Notes: generated by a model not told the origin, from the letters alone. Positions 33,862-42,080 are shown, counted from the stretch's first letter. The stretch is DNA of 53,446 nt from Promethearchaeota archaeon Loki_b32 (GCA_005223125.1 NJBH01000027.1:1-53446); one strand, 5' to 3'. Translations and numbers: made by a program.

Positions 33862-36117
33862 ATGTCGTTAAAGGATTTCACTAAAGAAGTCTTTACTCGT
33901 TATGGCTTTACCGAAGATCATATTAATATCTATCTTGTGTTTTTAAGGGTTCCCAGAGCAACCACATCTGAAGTATACATGACTCTAACTGAGAAACATG
34001 AAGATTTGACTTATGAAACTGTATTAGAAATTACTAATTGGCTAGTTGAGAAAGGATTTCTTAAAAGAATTGAAGGAATTATTGAGAGATATATTCCTCT
34101 TCAGCCATTTTTTGAACTATTCACCAATGAATCAGAGAATTTTAGAAATGAAATTGCGAAGATTAAAGATACGATTTTATCTGATCAATCAGATCGTTTT
34201 GAAAAACTCGAAGCGATTCAAGATAAAAGTATTGGTGAAGTAGAAAATGCTGTTGATAAACAAGTCACCGCATTTTTTGAAGATTCTGATTCAAAAAATA
34301 ACACTAAAAAAAATCGCATTGACAGTGCTACTAATCGGTTTACTGAAACTTCCAAAACATTAGAAAGTAATATCCATGGGATAATGGACACATTAAATTC
34401 GAATTTAAAAAATATTTCAGAAACAAATGTTAGTAAAAATGAAGCGGAAGTTACTAAAACAAAAGACGATCTTACATCATTGATTTCGAAATTATTACTT
34501 GATTTTTCAACTAGAGTTGAGACCCTAGAAAAAGAATTGAAGATGGAGCTGGATGAACACGTTGAGAGACATAAAAATACAGCAAATCAACTTAAACCTA
34601 AAATGGAACAAATTTTAGAGAAATATTTAGAACGTATGGATAAAGTTATCGCGGATTTAAAAGTAAAAATCTCGAATTTATTAAAAGAACACTCGAATCA
34701 TGTAAAAAATACTACAGATACTTTACAAACAAACTTAAAAGCGACCGTTGATGAAAGACATAGAATATTAACAGACCAGACTAATGATTTTAAAAGTATG
34801 ACTTTGACCTTAATCGATAATTTACTTGAACATGCAAATAGATTTTCTGATTTTACTGAAGATATAGGAAAAAAAGGATTTTTATGGATGGGTAAAAAGA
34901 AAAAATATAAAGCTAGACATAAAACAACTATTGAAAATATATTGACTTACACTGAACCAATGAAACCAGATTTTATTAAATCATGCGATGATTATATAGC
35001 AGATACACGAGGAACCACCGATCAAATTAAAACTGATACAACAGATATTATGGCAAAAGAAAATGAAGGGCTAGCTGCAGAAACTAATGACCTTGACTAT
35101 AGGGCTCAAGAAACTGTTGATGCACAATTGGAGACCCTAGCTACTGATCTAGTAGGAGAAGTTGATGATACTTTACAAAGTGGTGTAAAAGATTGTTCTG
35201 ATACTAATTTAAAACTTAAAGATTCCTTAGAAAATTCATTGAAAACACATCATAGACAATATGATGATGCAATAAACAATCATAAGGAAAATTCATTAAA
35301 AAATTATACCGATTTTGACATTGAAATTAAGAGAATAAGTGCGGATTGGACCAGAGATATAGATATGAATTTTGCTGATGGTAAAAGAGATTGCTCCGAA
35401 AAAATTGATGGTGAAATTAGATTATGGGATGCTGAAGCTAAAGGTATGAACACTAACTTAAGTGATATGCTTGTGGATCACAAATCCAAATATGAACAAA
35501 ACGCAAAAACACTTCAAAATAGTTTGTCAAATACCACAAGAGATACTATTCAAAATGTTAAGGACGCAATCGCAGATTTCACTCTACAATTCATGAATTC
35601 TATTGATGATTCCACTGAATTAGGCGAAAATAATGAGAGTAAATTAACTGATATTCATAATGCTTCTAGTTCGATTCCAGAAATTGCTAAAGTAACAACT
35701 TGGCCTGTAATCGGAAAAGATGCTATGGTTTCTGCGATAAAAGATGCAATTTATCGTGTAAAATCTTCAATTATTATTGTTACTCCATATGTCGTCCCTG
35801 AAATACTACAAGTCGTCTCTGAATACGCTTTCCAGAAAAAGGCAGTGCGATTCATGCTGACAAGCAGGTGGGAAATGGATAGATATTCAGGAATTATAAC
35901 AAAGATGAAGCAACTTGGAAACATACAGTTCCGCCAATTACAGACAGCCGGCGAGTTCTTCGCAGTTACCCGAGATGCTGAGGAAGTAATTCTTGCTCCT
36001 GCCACAAAAAAAGAAACTGAAATGATCGCGATCGTCTCAAACCAAGAGGGATATGCTAAACTTTATTCTCAATTCATCGGGCCAATTTTTCAAGCAAATA
36101 GCCGGCCGATAAAGTAA
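33862..36117 (+). CDS. TrmB-type HTH, long coiled coil and PLD-like domain protein
   Basis: A 751-residue protein in three parts. Residues about 1-85 are a TrmB-like winged helix (VFTRYGFTEDHINIYLVFL, then TSEVYMTLTEK, VLEITNWLVEKGFLKRI). Residues about 90-600 are continuous charged helix rich in Asp, Thr, Lys and Asn, a very long coiled coil resembling chemoreceptor or apolipoprotein rods. Residues about 615-751 form an alpha/beta domain (SSIIIVTPYVVPEILQVV, VRFMLTSRWEMDR, AEEVILAPA) like the PLD-related sensor domain of TrmB regulators, but without an HKD catalytic motif. A DNA-binding head on a long rod could bridge chromatin to another structure. The last 300 bases look less AT-rich than the middle. 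Function unknown. Confidence 0.72.
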   Translation: MSLKDFTKEVFTRYGFTEDHINIYLVFLRVPRATTSEVYMTLTEKHEDLTYETVLEITNWLVEKGFLKRIEGIIERYIPLQPFFELFTNESENFRNEIAKIKDTILSDQSDRFEKLEAIQDKSIGEVENAVDKQVTAFFEDSDSKNNTKKNRIDSATNRFTETSKTLESNIHGIMDTLNSNLKNISETNVSKNEAEVTKTKDDLTSLISKLLLDFSTRVETLEKELKMELDEHVERHKNTANQLKPKMEQILEKYLERMDKVIADLKVKISNLLKEHSNHVKNTTDTLQTNLKATVDERHRILTDQTNDFKSMTLTLIDNLLEHANRFSDFTEDIGKKGFLWMGKKKKYKARHKTTIENILTYTEPMKPDFIKSCDDYIADTRGTTDQIKTDTTDIMAKENEGLAAETNDLDYRAQETVDAQLETLATDLVGEVDDTLQSGVKDCSDTNLKLKDSLENSLKTHHRQYDDAINNHKENSLKNYTDFDIEIKRISADWTRDIDMNFADGKRDCSEKIDGEIRLWDAEAKGMNTNLSDMLVDHKSKYEQNAKTLQNSLSNTTRDTIQNVKDAIADFTLQFMNSIDDSTELGENNESKLTDIHNASSSIPEIAKVTTWPVIGKDAMVSAIKDAIYRVKSSIIIVTPYVVPEILQVVSEYAFQKKAVRFMLTSRWEMDRYSGIITKMKQLGNIQFRQLQTAGEFFAVTRDAEEVILAPATKKETEMIAIVSNQEGYAKLYSQFIGPIFQANSRPIK

Positions 36118-36194
36118 ATTCTGTTTTTTTCCTCTATTTTTTATTTATTTTGGATTAATAGCTTAACGAAAAATGAAATTATCACAAGTTTAAA

Positions 36195-36284
36195 TTATAA
36201 AAGAAAATCTTTAAGATCTTTACTCATATCTGACTTGATTTTTCTTTCAAGTTCCTCTGATTTTATTCTTGAAGAAATATAGAA
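36195..36284 (-). pseudogene. Decayed C-terminal fragment of a CPYG-type Cys protein
   Basis: Thirty in-frame codons on the minus strand end in a stop and encode a peptide that includes SEELERKIKSDMSKDLKDF. The intact protein at 39830-40540 ends with SEKLEKEIKADISKDLKDF. The similarity also holds at the DNA level over about 85 bases. A stop lies two codons upstream and no start or cysteine region remains, so this is the tail of a lost paralogue, left 3.6 kb from the living copy. Confidence 0.72.
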
Positions 36285-36309
36285 ATTCAATTAAATAGAC
36301 AAAAAAAGG

Positions 36310-37161
36310 TTATAACAAGTCCAGAATATTATTAAATTTAAGATTTGTTTGATCCTTTAGATTATTCTTAAGAAATAATTCAAAATAATCAATATTCTTT
36401 AGTAAAGAAGCCAGTTCTAATAGTGCTTTTTTATAAACATAGATATCAGATGTGCTTTTAATAAGATCCTCAAAAAAATAGTTAATTTTAGACACTATAT
36501 TTATTAATTCTAAATCTTTAAACCTGCCACACTTTTCCATTAAATAATCCCATCGATTAAAGACATGATAATAAACAGAGGGATAAAGAAATTTGTAGTA
36601 AAATAGAAGTATTAAATCATTTAACGATATTGTAGAATTTGGAAACTTGAGAAATTTTATAAGTGTAAAAACTTCTTCTATGTTTTGAAATACTTGATCA
36701 AGATAGAAATTTGGAATATTGGATCCGGTCATTTTTGCCTGCCAATCAGCAAAAAATTCTCTAAAAATGAAAATTATAGTCTTTAGAATAATATTTCTTT
36801 TAGATTTGGTTGTAATTACTCTTTTATTTAATACATTAAAAGATTTTTTAGTGGATTCATTAAGTAAAGAATGTCCATATTCATGATGAGCTAAATATTT
36901 AAATATATCCTCAAGAGTTTCATCAGTGATATTAGGCACATTTAGATACTCTTTATTGATTTTAAGTGGATTATAATATACTTCAATTATATTTTGATTA
37001 TATTGGCATAAAAAACAAAAATCTTCTTTTTCGAATGTTGAATTTGTCAGGAAACTACGACTCCCAATTTTTTTTAATTCAAACTTACGGTTATCTTTTC
37101 TCAGTTTTATTTCTTCAATTTCCTTTGAAAATATATTCAAATATTTGGTTAATTGGCTCAT
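36310..37161 (-). CDS. Gluzincin-like HExxH zinc metalloprotease
   Basis: A 283-residue soluble protein. The zinc site is His93-Glu94-x2-His97 (YLAHHEYGHSLLNE), and about 40 residues later Glu135-x3-Asp139 (FREFFADWQAK) gives the gluzincin-type third ligand. The remaining C-terminal 140 residues are helical and Phe/Tyr/Asn-rich with no recognised domain. A pair of cysteines (FCFLC, about 49-52) lies before the protease core. It is not close to any protease family I can name. It sits in the accessory stretch between the decayed CPYG fragment and the radical SAM/TcmP pair, so a role in defence or peptide processing is possible but inferred. Confidence 0.68.
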   Translation of the reverse strand: MSQLTKYLNIFSKEIEEIKLRKDNRKFELKKIGSRSFLTNSTFEKEDFCFLCQYNQNIIEVYYNPLKINKEYLNVPNITDETLEDIFKYLAHHEYGHSLLNESTKKSFNVLNKRVITTKSKRNIILKTIIFIFREFFADWQAKMTGSNIPNFYLDQVFQNIEEVFTLIKFLKFPNSTISLNDLILLFYYKFLYPSVYYHVFNRWDYLMEKCGRFKDLELINIVSKINYFFEDLIKSTSDIYVYKKALLELASLLKNIDYFELFLKNNLKDQTNLKFNNILDLL

Positions 37162-37418
37162 ATAGTAGATAAAGCTAACCTATTATTAAGTTTTAATTAG
37201 TTTTGAAATATCTATAAACAAATTATAATCATTATTGAAGTAGATAATTATTTCATAACTGAGATGTTCTTAAATGATATCATTGATTCTTTTTATGTCT
37301 TATGAATATTACTTAGTTTGAATAATTACCAACTATATTTTTAATTAAGTGATAAAATTGATTTTAAGAAATTTTTTATAGATTTTTTATTTATAAAAGT
37401 AGAATAGAGGATATATTA

Positions 37419-38195
37419 ATGTTAAGTAGATCAAGAAAAATAACTTTAGGAACCAAAGAATGGGCAGATAGTAATGTTAATTGCTATTTCGGATGCTCCA
37501 ATAATTGTCGTTATTGTTATGCTAAGAAGATGGCTATCCGATTTAAAAGAAAAACAGAAAAAACATGGAAGATTATGGAACCTAATCTTAAAGCAATTAA
37601 AAAAGGATACTTAAAGCGAAAAGGAAGAATAATGTTTCCGACATCTCATGATATAACAATGGAAAGCCTAAGCAGTTGTCTTATAGTTTTAAAGAAAATC
37701 ATCGATGCTGGAAATGAGATTTTAATTACTACTAAACCTAGATTGAGTTGTATCAAATTAATATGCAATGATTTTTATAAAAAAAAGAATTCAATTCAAT
37801 TTCGGTTTACTATTACTTCGAAAAATAATGAATTATTAAAATTTTGGGAACCGTATGCGCCATTATTTAAAGAAAGAATCGAAGCATTGAAATTTGCATA
37901 TCATAAAGGTTATAAAACAAGTGTTTCAATTGAACCATTTCTAGATGAAGACCCCTATACTTTAGTTGATATATTATATCCTTATATAACTGAATCCATA
38001 TGGATTGGAAAAATGAATTATGTTTTCTCCAAAAATAAAACGCCAAAATTAATCAATTTTTATAATTACATAGATAAAATTAACTCTAAAGAAAATTTGT
38101 TAAGAATCTTTGATATGGCTAAAAATTATGATAATTCTATTGTTAGAATCAAAGATAGTATTTACAATTTTTTAAATAAAGTTAATTTAAAATAA
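37419..38195 (+). CDS. Gp37/Gp68-like three-Cys-motif radical SAM protein
   Basis: A 258-residue radical-SAM-like protein. The cluster motif is Cys26-x3-Cys30-x2-Cys33 within NCYFGCSNNCRYCYAKKMAIRF, and the following CYA..MA.R is the signature of the phage Gp37/Gp68 (DUF5131) family rather than generic radical SAM enzymes. Later strands include FPTSHDITM, ILITTKPRLSCI and TSVSIEPFLD, as in spore-photoproduct-lyase-type barrels. In many genomes this family is paired with TcmP, the three-Cys-motif partner, and the next gene here matches that partner. The reaction is unknown. A TATA-like TTTATAAAAG about 30 bases before the ATG suggests an almost leaderless transcript. Confidence 0.75.
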   Translation: MLSRSRKITLGTKEWADSNVNCYFGCSNNCRYCYAKKMAIRFKRKTEKTWKIMEPNLKAIKKGYLKRKGRIMFPTSHDITMESLSSCLIVLKKIIDAGNEILITTKPRLSCIKLICNDFYKKKNSIQFRFTITSKNNELLKFWEPYAPLFKERIEALKFAYHKGYKTSVSIEPFLDEDPYTLVDILYPYITESIWIGKMNYVFSKNKTPKLINFYNYIDKINSKENLLRIFDMAKNYDNSIVRIKDSIYNFLNKVNLK

Positions 38196-38305
38196 TTAAA
38201 TTTAAATTTAAAATTCTGTATCAAAAATCATTAAACTTATACTCATTTGAAAAATATAATAGTTATTTTGATCGTAATTTTTAGATAAAACGAATCAGTA
38301 ATTTG

Positions 38306-38324
38306 TGTCGGTTTTTGTCGGTTT
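38306..38324. repeat. Tandem TGTCGGTTT direct repeat upstream of the TcmP-like gene
   Basis: Two exact copies of TGTCGGTTT begin ten bases apart, one helical turn, about 40 bases upstream of the TATA box of the next gene. GC-bearing words like this stand out in the AT-rich spacer. The placement fits a dimeric activator or repressor site. Confidence 0.45.
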
Positions 38325-38360
38325 GAATAAAGAACAACTAATAATTACCAAATAATTTAA

Positions 38361-38368
38361 TTTATAAA
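38361..38368 (+). promoter_or_regulatory. TATA box of the TcmP-like gene
   Basis: TTTATAAA preceded by AATAATTTAA (weak BRE). The expected start site, 22-27 bases downstream, falls at or just before the ATG at 38394, so the message should be leaderless or nearly so. It gives this gene its own promoter, separate from the radical SAM gene upstream. Confidence 0.55.
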
Positions 38369-38393
38369 GGCGTTCCTTATTATTATTAATGAA

Positions 38394-39398
38394 ATGGCTA
38401 ATACTAAGAAGATAACCAATTTTGAATTTCATCTACAAAATATAAAGAAGTTAGATGATGAATGGAGATTTTTAAAAAAAATTCCAACGTTTCCTTTTGG
38501 AGATCCTAGATATTATTACTCGAGAGATGACAACAGTGGATGGTGGATGGCAATCAAACAAACTGCATTCAGAGGATATATTAGTGCATACCTCTCAATT
38601 TTAGGAAAAGAAAAAGATCGGAAGCTCTATTTTATTGATCCATTAAGTAGTTATGGTATGGTAAGGGTTACGAAAAATTATGGGAAAGATAAGTTTACAT
38701 TCCCAGGTACTTCAATTAATGCAGCATTAATATCCAATCAGAAAAAAAAGGGATTTGATGGCTTCTATATTAATGATTTAGACCTATTTACAAGAAATAT
38801 ATTAAGCGAGAGAATATTATCTATTAAAACTCATTATAACAATAAGGCTGAAATTAATATTGACATAAGTAACAATAAGATTGATTCTAATAACTGGCTT
38901 ATTAATATTATGAGATGTATTAACGAAGAAAATAGTTTCTATCATTGTTTAATTATTATTGATAACCAAGCTATGAATATATATTATGATACTATTCAAA
39001 AAATTAGAGAAATCAGTGAATATTGTGATGTTATCATTACTTTCCAAGATGCTAATATTGCTCGTGCAATACCATCAGGATCACCAAAAATTGAAAGGTT
39101 TTTTGGATGTGAAATTCCACCTAACACTAAAAATCTCAGAAATGTGTTGTGTGACAAATATTGTGACCAATTAAGTAAAGTTAATTTGCCTAAAATTGAA
39201 AGAATGAAAGTCGCATCTGAAACGGGATATTTTTATACTTTACTTTTTTGCTGTCGACAGAAAGCAAGTGGGGAATGGTTTAAAATAATTAGGTATTACA
39301 ATGATGAGAGATTTAAGAACTTCACAGATAGAGAGCAAAAACGAATGTGGGATATTAGGAAAGGCAAGCAGCTAAGTCTTACTCATGATTGGAATTAA
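38394..39398 (+). CDS. Three-Cys-motif partner (TcmP-like) protein
   Basis: A 334-residue protein resembling TcmP, the conserved partner of Gp37/Gp68-like radical SAM proteins. Matching features run in the expected order: a lysine and aromatic helix (WMAIKQTAFRGYISAYLSIL), the strand LYFIDPLSSYG (where the family has an Asp-containing 'yiD.faG.G' segment), FPGTSINAALISN, FDGFYINDLD, and IIIDNQAMNIYYD (a methyltransferase-like strand 4). The fold order suggests a Rossmann-like enzyme. The C-terminus CRQKASGEWFKIIRYYND fits the family end. The function of the pair is not established. The immediate upstream neighbour is the matching radical SAM gene; this gene has its own promoter and direct repeats. 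Confidence 0.7.
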   Translation: MANTKKITNFEFHLQNIKKLDDEWRFLKKIPTFPFGDPRYYYSRDDNSGWWMAIKQTAFRGYISAYLSILGKEKDRKLYFIDPLSSYGMVRVTKNYGKDKFTFPGTSINAALISNQKKKGFDGFYINDLDLFTRNILSERILSIKTHYNNKAEINIDISNNKIDSNNWLINIMRCINEENSFYHCLIIIDNQAMNIYYDTIQKIREISEYCDVIITFQDANIARAIPSGSPKIERFFGCEIPPNTKNLRNVLCDKYCDQLSKVNLPKIERMKVASETGYFYTLLFCCRQKASGEWFKIIRYYNDERFKNFTDREQKRMWDIRKGKQLSLTHDWN

Positions 39399-39521
39399 AC
39401 TTTAATACCATTTCTTCTTATTATTTCTTTTTTACTAAGCCATAAGATTTTTTGGCAATGTCATTTGAATATCTTTTTTAAAGCCTTAAGATTAATTTAA
39501 AAATCCAATTTGAAGTAATAC

Positions 39522-39785
39522 TTATGTATAAGCATTCCAAGTATCAACAGCTTTAAAATATTTAGAAGCAAGATCTCTTGAACCAATATATTGAACCCAT
39601 TTTATGAAAGCCTCATCTTTCGATCCAATATTAGGAATATAAGCATCATATGTTATTTCAATAAATTTATCTATATTTGTTTTAAACTTATCGAAGTTTG
39701 GGATAATTTGAGGCTTTGATATTTTTATGAATATATGGTAAATTTCCATATATTCTTTTTCGGTAAATTCTACTTTTTTCTTCAT
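39522..39785 (-). CDS. Unknown 87-residue protein
   Basis: Not recognised. A small, soluble, mostly helical protein (EFTEKEYMEIYHIFIKI, then FDKFKTNIDKFIEITYDAY), with many aromatics and no cysteines. ATG start with GGGAAGA upstream. It lies 45 bases after the CPYG-type Cys protein on the same strand and is probably cotranscribed with it, so a shared role in the accessory island is plausible. Confidence 0.5.
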   Translation of the reverse strand: MKKKVEFTEKEYMEIYHIFIKISKPQIIPNFDKFKTNIDKFIEITYDAYIPNIGSKDEAFIKWVQYIGSRDLASKYFKAVDTWNAYT

Positions 39786-39829
39786 GTCTTTTCTTCCCTA
39801 AATTGTATCCTCAAGATACTATGTTAAAA

Positions 39830-40540
39830 TTATATAAGAAAATCTTTAAGATCCTTGCTTATGTCTGCCTTTATTTCTTTTTCAAGCTTCTCTGATGCAT
39901 ATTCTGCTTTATAGAAAACAGGACAATCAAATCCAAAAAGTTTACAAGTAAACTCATTATATACATTTCTCTTTTTAGAAACTAAACTGATCACACCATA
40001 AGGGCAATATTTAAGAAGTATACAAGGTTTTTCAAATTCTGGTCTAAAATATTTCTTTAAATGTTTAAATCTGATTCGTTTTGCTTCATTTCTTAATTCT
40101 TCATTAAATTTTGGTCTATTTAATGATTTTTCTATAACTTTTTCAGAAATATAAAAAACAGGACAGTCATGACCAAAAACTTGGCAGGTATATCTCGATA
40201 TCTCTCTGCGGATTCTAAAAGCTTCAACAAGCCCACCATAAGGGCACCACTTAAGTATATAACAAGGTTTTTCTGCGTTCTCATCAACCATGATACTCTC
40301 ATTGAACCATCTTTTAGGATCAGTGGTTTCCTGTATATCATTATAGCATTCTTCGCAAAACCATCCCTCATATTGAGCAATATAGACCATATTTTTCATA
40401 GTATCATCCCCCTTACACCTACAACATAAAATTGAGTGATGAAATGCGGTTAAAAGTTCGTTATATTCTCTATTTAGTTGCCCTCTCCTTTTCTCATCCA
40501 ACTTAGTATACTCATTGATAAGTCGGTTTTTCCAAGCCAA
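39830..40540 (-). CDS. Duplicated CPYG/FGxDCPVFY cysteine-cluster protein
   Basis: A 236-residue protein of unknown function with a striking internal duplication. Residues 91-130 and 171-210, exactly 80 apart, share KPC-x5-CPYG and FTC/YTC-x4-FG-x-DCPVFY. Each repeat has four cysteines spaced C-x5-C-x19-C-x6-C: Cys93/99/119/126 and Cys173/179/199/206. Each could hold an iron-sulfur cluster or zinc. An N-terminal pair of knuckles (SILCCRCKG and WFCEECYND) adds another likely zinc site. The C-terminal helix matches the decayed fragment at 36195-36284, so this island once held two copies. Similar CPYG/FGHDCPVFY proteins occur in archaeal accessory regions as uncharacterised genes. Confidence 0.72.
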   Translation of the reverse strand: MAWKNRLINEYTKLDEKRRGQLNREYNELLTAFHHSILCCRCKGDDTMKNMVYIAQYEGWFCEECYNDIQETTDPKRWFNESIMVDENAEKPCYILKWCPYGGLVEAFRIRREISRYTCQVFGHDCPVFYISEKVIEKSLNRPKFNEELRNEAKRIRFKHLKKYFRPEFEKPCILLKYCPYGVISLVSKKRNVYNEFTCKLFGFDCPVFYKAEYASEKLEKEIKADISKDLKDFLI

Positions 40541-40626
40541 ATTTTTTAATTTTCTTAAAGTTCTAAGTCTCTCCTCGACAACCTTTTTAAAAATAATCCT
40601 AAAATTATAAAATAAGGTGATTAAAA

Positions 40627-40845
40627 ATTACATTAAAATTTCCAAGTTCTATAATTTGTCCTAGCTGCAACAAGGAAATTAGGATCGAAAGCGGTGTAAA
40701 GGGTATGCTAAAGACTGATGAACTTCTCACAATGCGAATAAGGACCCCACTTTATACAGTTCCCGGAAAAATAACAGATGCCCGTTTAGATATAAGTATA
40801 TGTTCTCAATGTAGAACGATAGTTGGACTCGGTAGAAAAATGTAA
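40627..40845 (+). CDS. Small zinc-ribbon protein, start uncertain
   Basis: An open frame of 72 codons with two knuckles, IICPSCNKE and SICSQCRTI, and a compact coding-like middle (LLTMRIRTPLYTVPGKITDARLD). No ATG, GTG or TTG precedes the first knuckle in frame: the frame opens after a TGA at 40618, and the only candidate is ATT at 40627, which lies just after AAGGTGAT, an excellent Shine-Dalgarno. The first in-frame ATG (40705) would remove half of the zinc site. Either a rare ATT start or a base error or frameshift near 40620 must be assumed. Function unknown. Confidence 0.55.
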   Translation: MTLKFPSSIICPSCNKEIRIESGVKGMLKTDELLTMRIRTPLYTVPGKITDARLDISICSQCRTIVGLGRKM

Positions 40846-40886
40846 ATTCTGCTTAAATTTTATATAGCTATAATCTAATTTACTAA

Positions 40887-41060
40887 TTAAAGCTGTACTT
40901 TAAAGTTTTCCATCCATTTTTTGATCTTTTCAATGAGGTCGGCATAATCCACCACTTCGACACCCTTTGGTAAATTATTCGCATCGATGGAATGAGAATC
41001 GAATACCTTTTGATTATACAACCATTCGAAGTAAAAAACTAAAGAAATCTTTAATTCTTT
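40887..41060 (-). pseudogene. Coding-like gene fragment without a start
   Basis: About 55 in-frame codons ending at a TAA read convincingly as protein on the minus strand (EWLYNQKVFDSHSIDANN, then LPKGVEVVDYADLIEKI) with more GC in third positions than the surroundings. There is no start codon before the upstream stop, and poly-A/poly-T runs flank it. It looks like the surviving C-terminal end of a gene, or a frameshifted small gene. I do not recognise the family. Confidence 0.4.
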
Positions 41061-41109
41061 TTTTTAAAAAAGTAATAAAAGATAAAATTAAGAAAAAAAT
41101 GAAATTTAA

Positions 41110-41907
41110 TTATTTAATTTTTTTAGCTTCTTCAATCCAATCTTCAATTTCTTCTAATCGAGGAGGCTTTCTAAACACATCTGGTTTTTCTTTATCTAAT
41201 GCTGTTATCCGATCCAGAGTATTCTTAGGGTTTCGTTGGGCTAATTCTTTAACGCTATCAATTCCAATCTGATTAAGAACATCTGAATATTCAGGGCCTA
41301 CACCACCTATTCTCATTAAATCTGCATGTTCTGCCCATTTATCTATTAGTTTCTCCGAAATTTTTGTAGATGCTGCTAGATTTTTAATTTTAACTGAATC
41401 AAACGATATCAAATTTTCAACATTGGATATTCCCGCTTTTTCTAATGTTTTGGAATATTTGCTACCAATTCCCTCAATTTCAATAATTGGAGTCGTTTTT
41501 GGACTTGTTTTGGCTTTTTTATCTTCATACATTCCTTTTGCTTCACTTATCCAGCCCCCTATTTCTTCAACTTTAGGTATTTTTCTGATTACGTCAGGTT
41601 GTTTTTTATCCAAAATAACTATTTTATCCAATGTTTTTTGAGGATTCCTGTAAGAGAGTTCTTTAATAGAATCAATTCCGACTATATTTAAAACTTCAGA
41701 ATATTCAGGACCAATACCCTTGAGTTCCATTAGCTCTGCTTGATCTTGCCATTTTTCAAGTAATTTTACTGAGATCTTTGTTTTTTCTGCTAATTCTTTT
41801 AGTTCCCGCCATGTTAAGGGTATTAGATTTTCTACTTCAGCAATACCTTCTTTCTCTAATATTTTAGCATATTTCTCGCCAATACCCTCAATTTCAATAA
41901 TTTTCAT
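41110..41907 (-). CDS. Tandem helix-hairpin-helix (DUF4332-like) protein
   Basis: A 265-residue protein made of two near-copies, residues about 2-124 and 140-265, joined by a Lys/Thr/Pro linker. Each copy has two helix-hairpin-helix motifs: IEGIGEKYAKILEKEGI and LKGIGPEYSEVLNIVGI in the first, IEGIGSKYSKTLEKAGI and IGGVGPEYSDVLNQIGI in the second. Each copy then ends with a helix containing W (GGWISEAK or EDWIEEAK). This is the DUF4332 pattern, likely to bind DNA or act as a protein-interaction module without enzymatic activity. ATG start at 41907. It stands alone; its mate may have been lost at the chimeric junction downstream. Confidence 0.75.
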   Translation of the reverse strand: MKIIEIEGIGEKYAKILEKEGIAEVENLIPLTWRELKELAEKTKISVKLLEKWQDQAELMELKGIGPEYSEVLNIVGIDSIKELSYRNPQKTLDKIVILDKKQPDVIRKIPKVEEIGGWISEAKGMYEDKKAKTSPKTTPIIEIEGIGSKYSKTLEKAGISNVENLISFDSVKIKNLAASTKISEKLIDKWAEHADLMRIGGVGPEYSDVLNQIGIDSVKELAQRNPKNTLDRITALDKEKPDVFRKPPRLEEIEDWIEEAKKIK

Positions 41908-42080
41908 AATATTCGCCTTATTATATTTTAAAACTAATTTTATTGTTGGTAAGATAAATATGGGGTGTTCTTTTTTAATATTTTACTCAATCAAAAATAA
42001 GTTTAAAAAATGATTGGAATCAGAATTTTAAACAATGTGAAACTATTTTCATTTAGTTAAATCTGGAATCAAATAATTGG

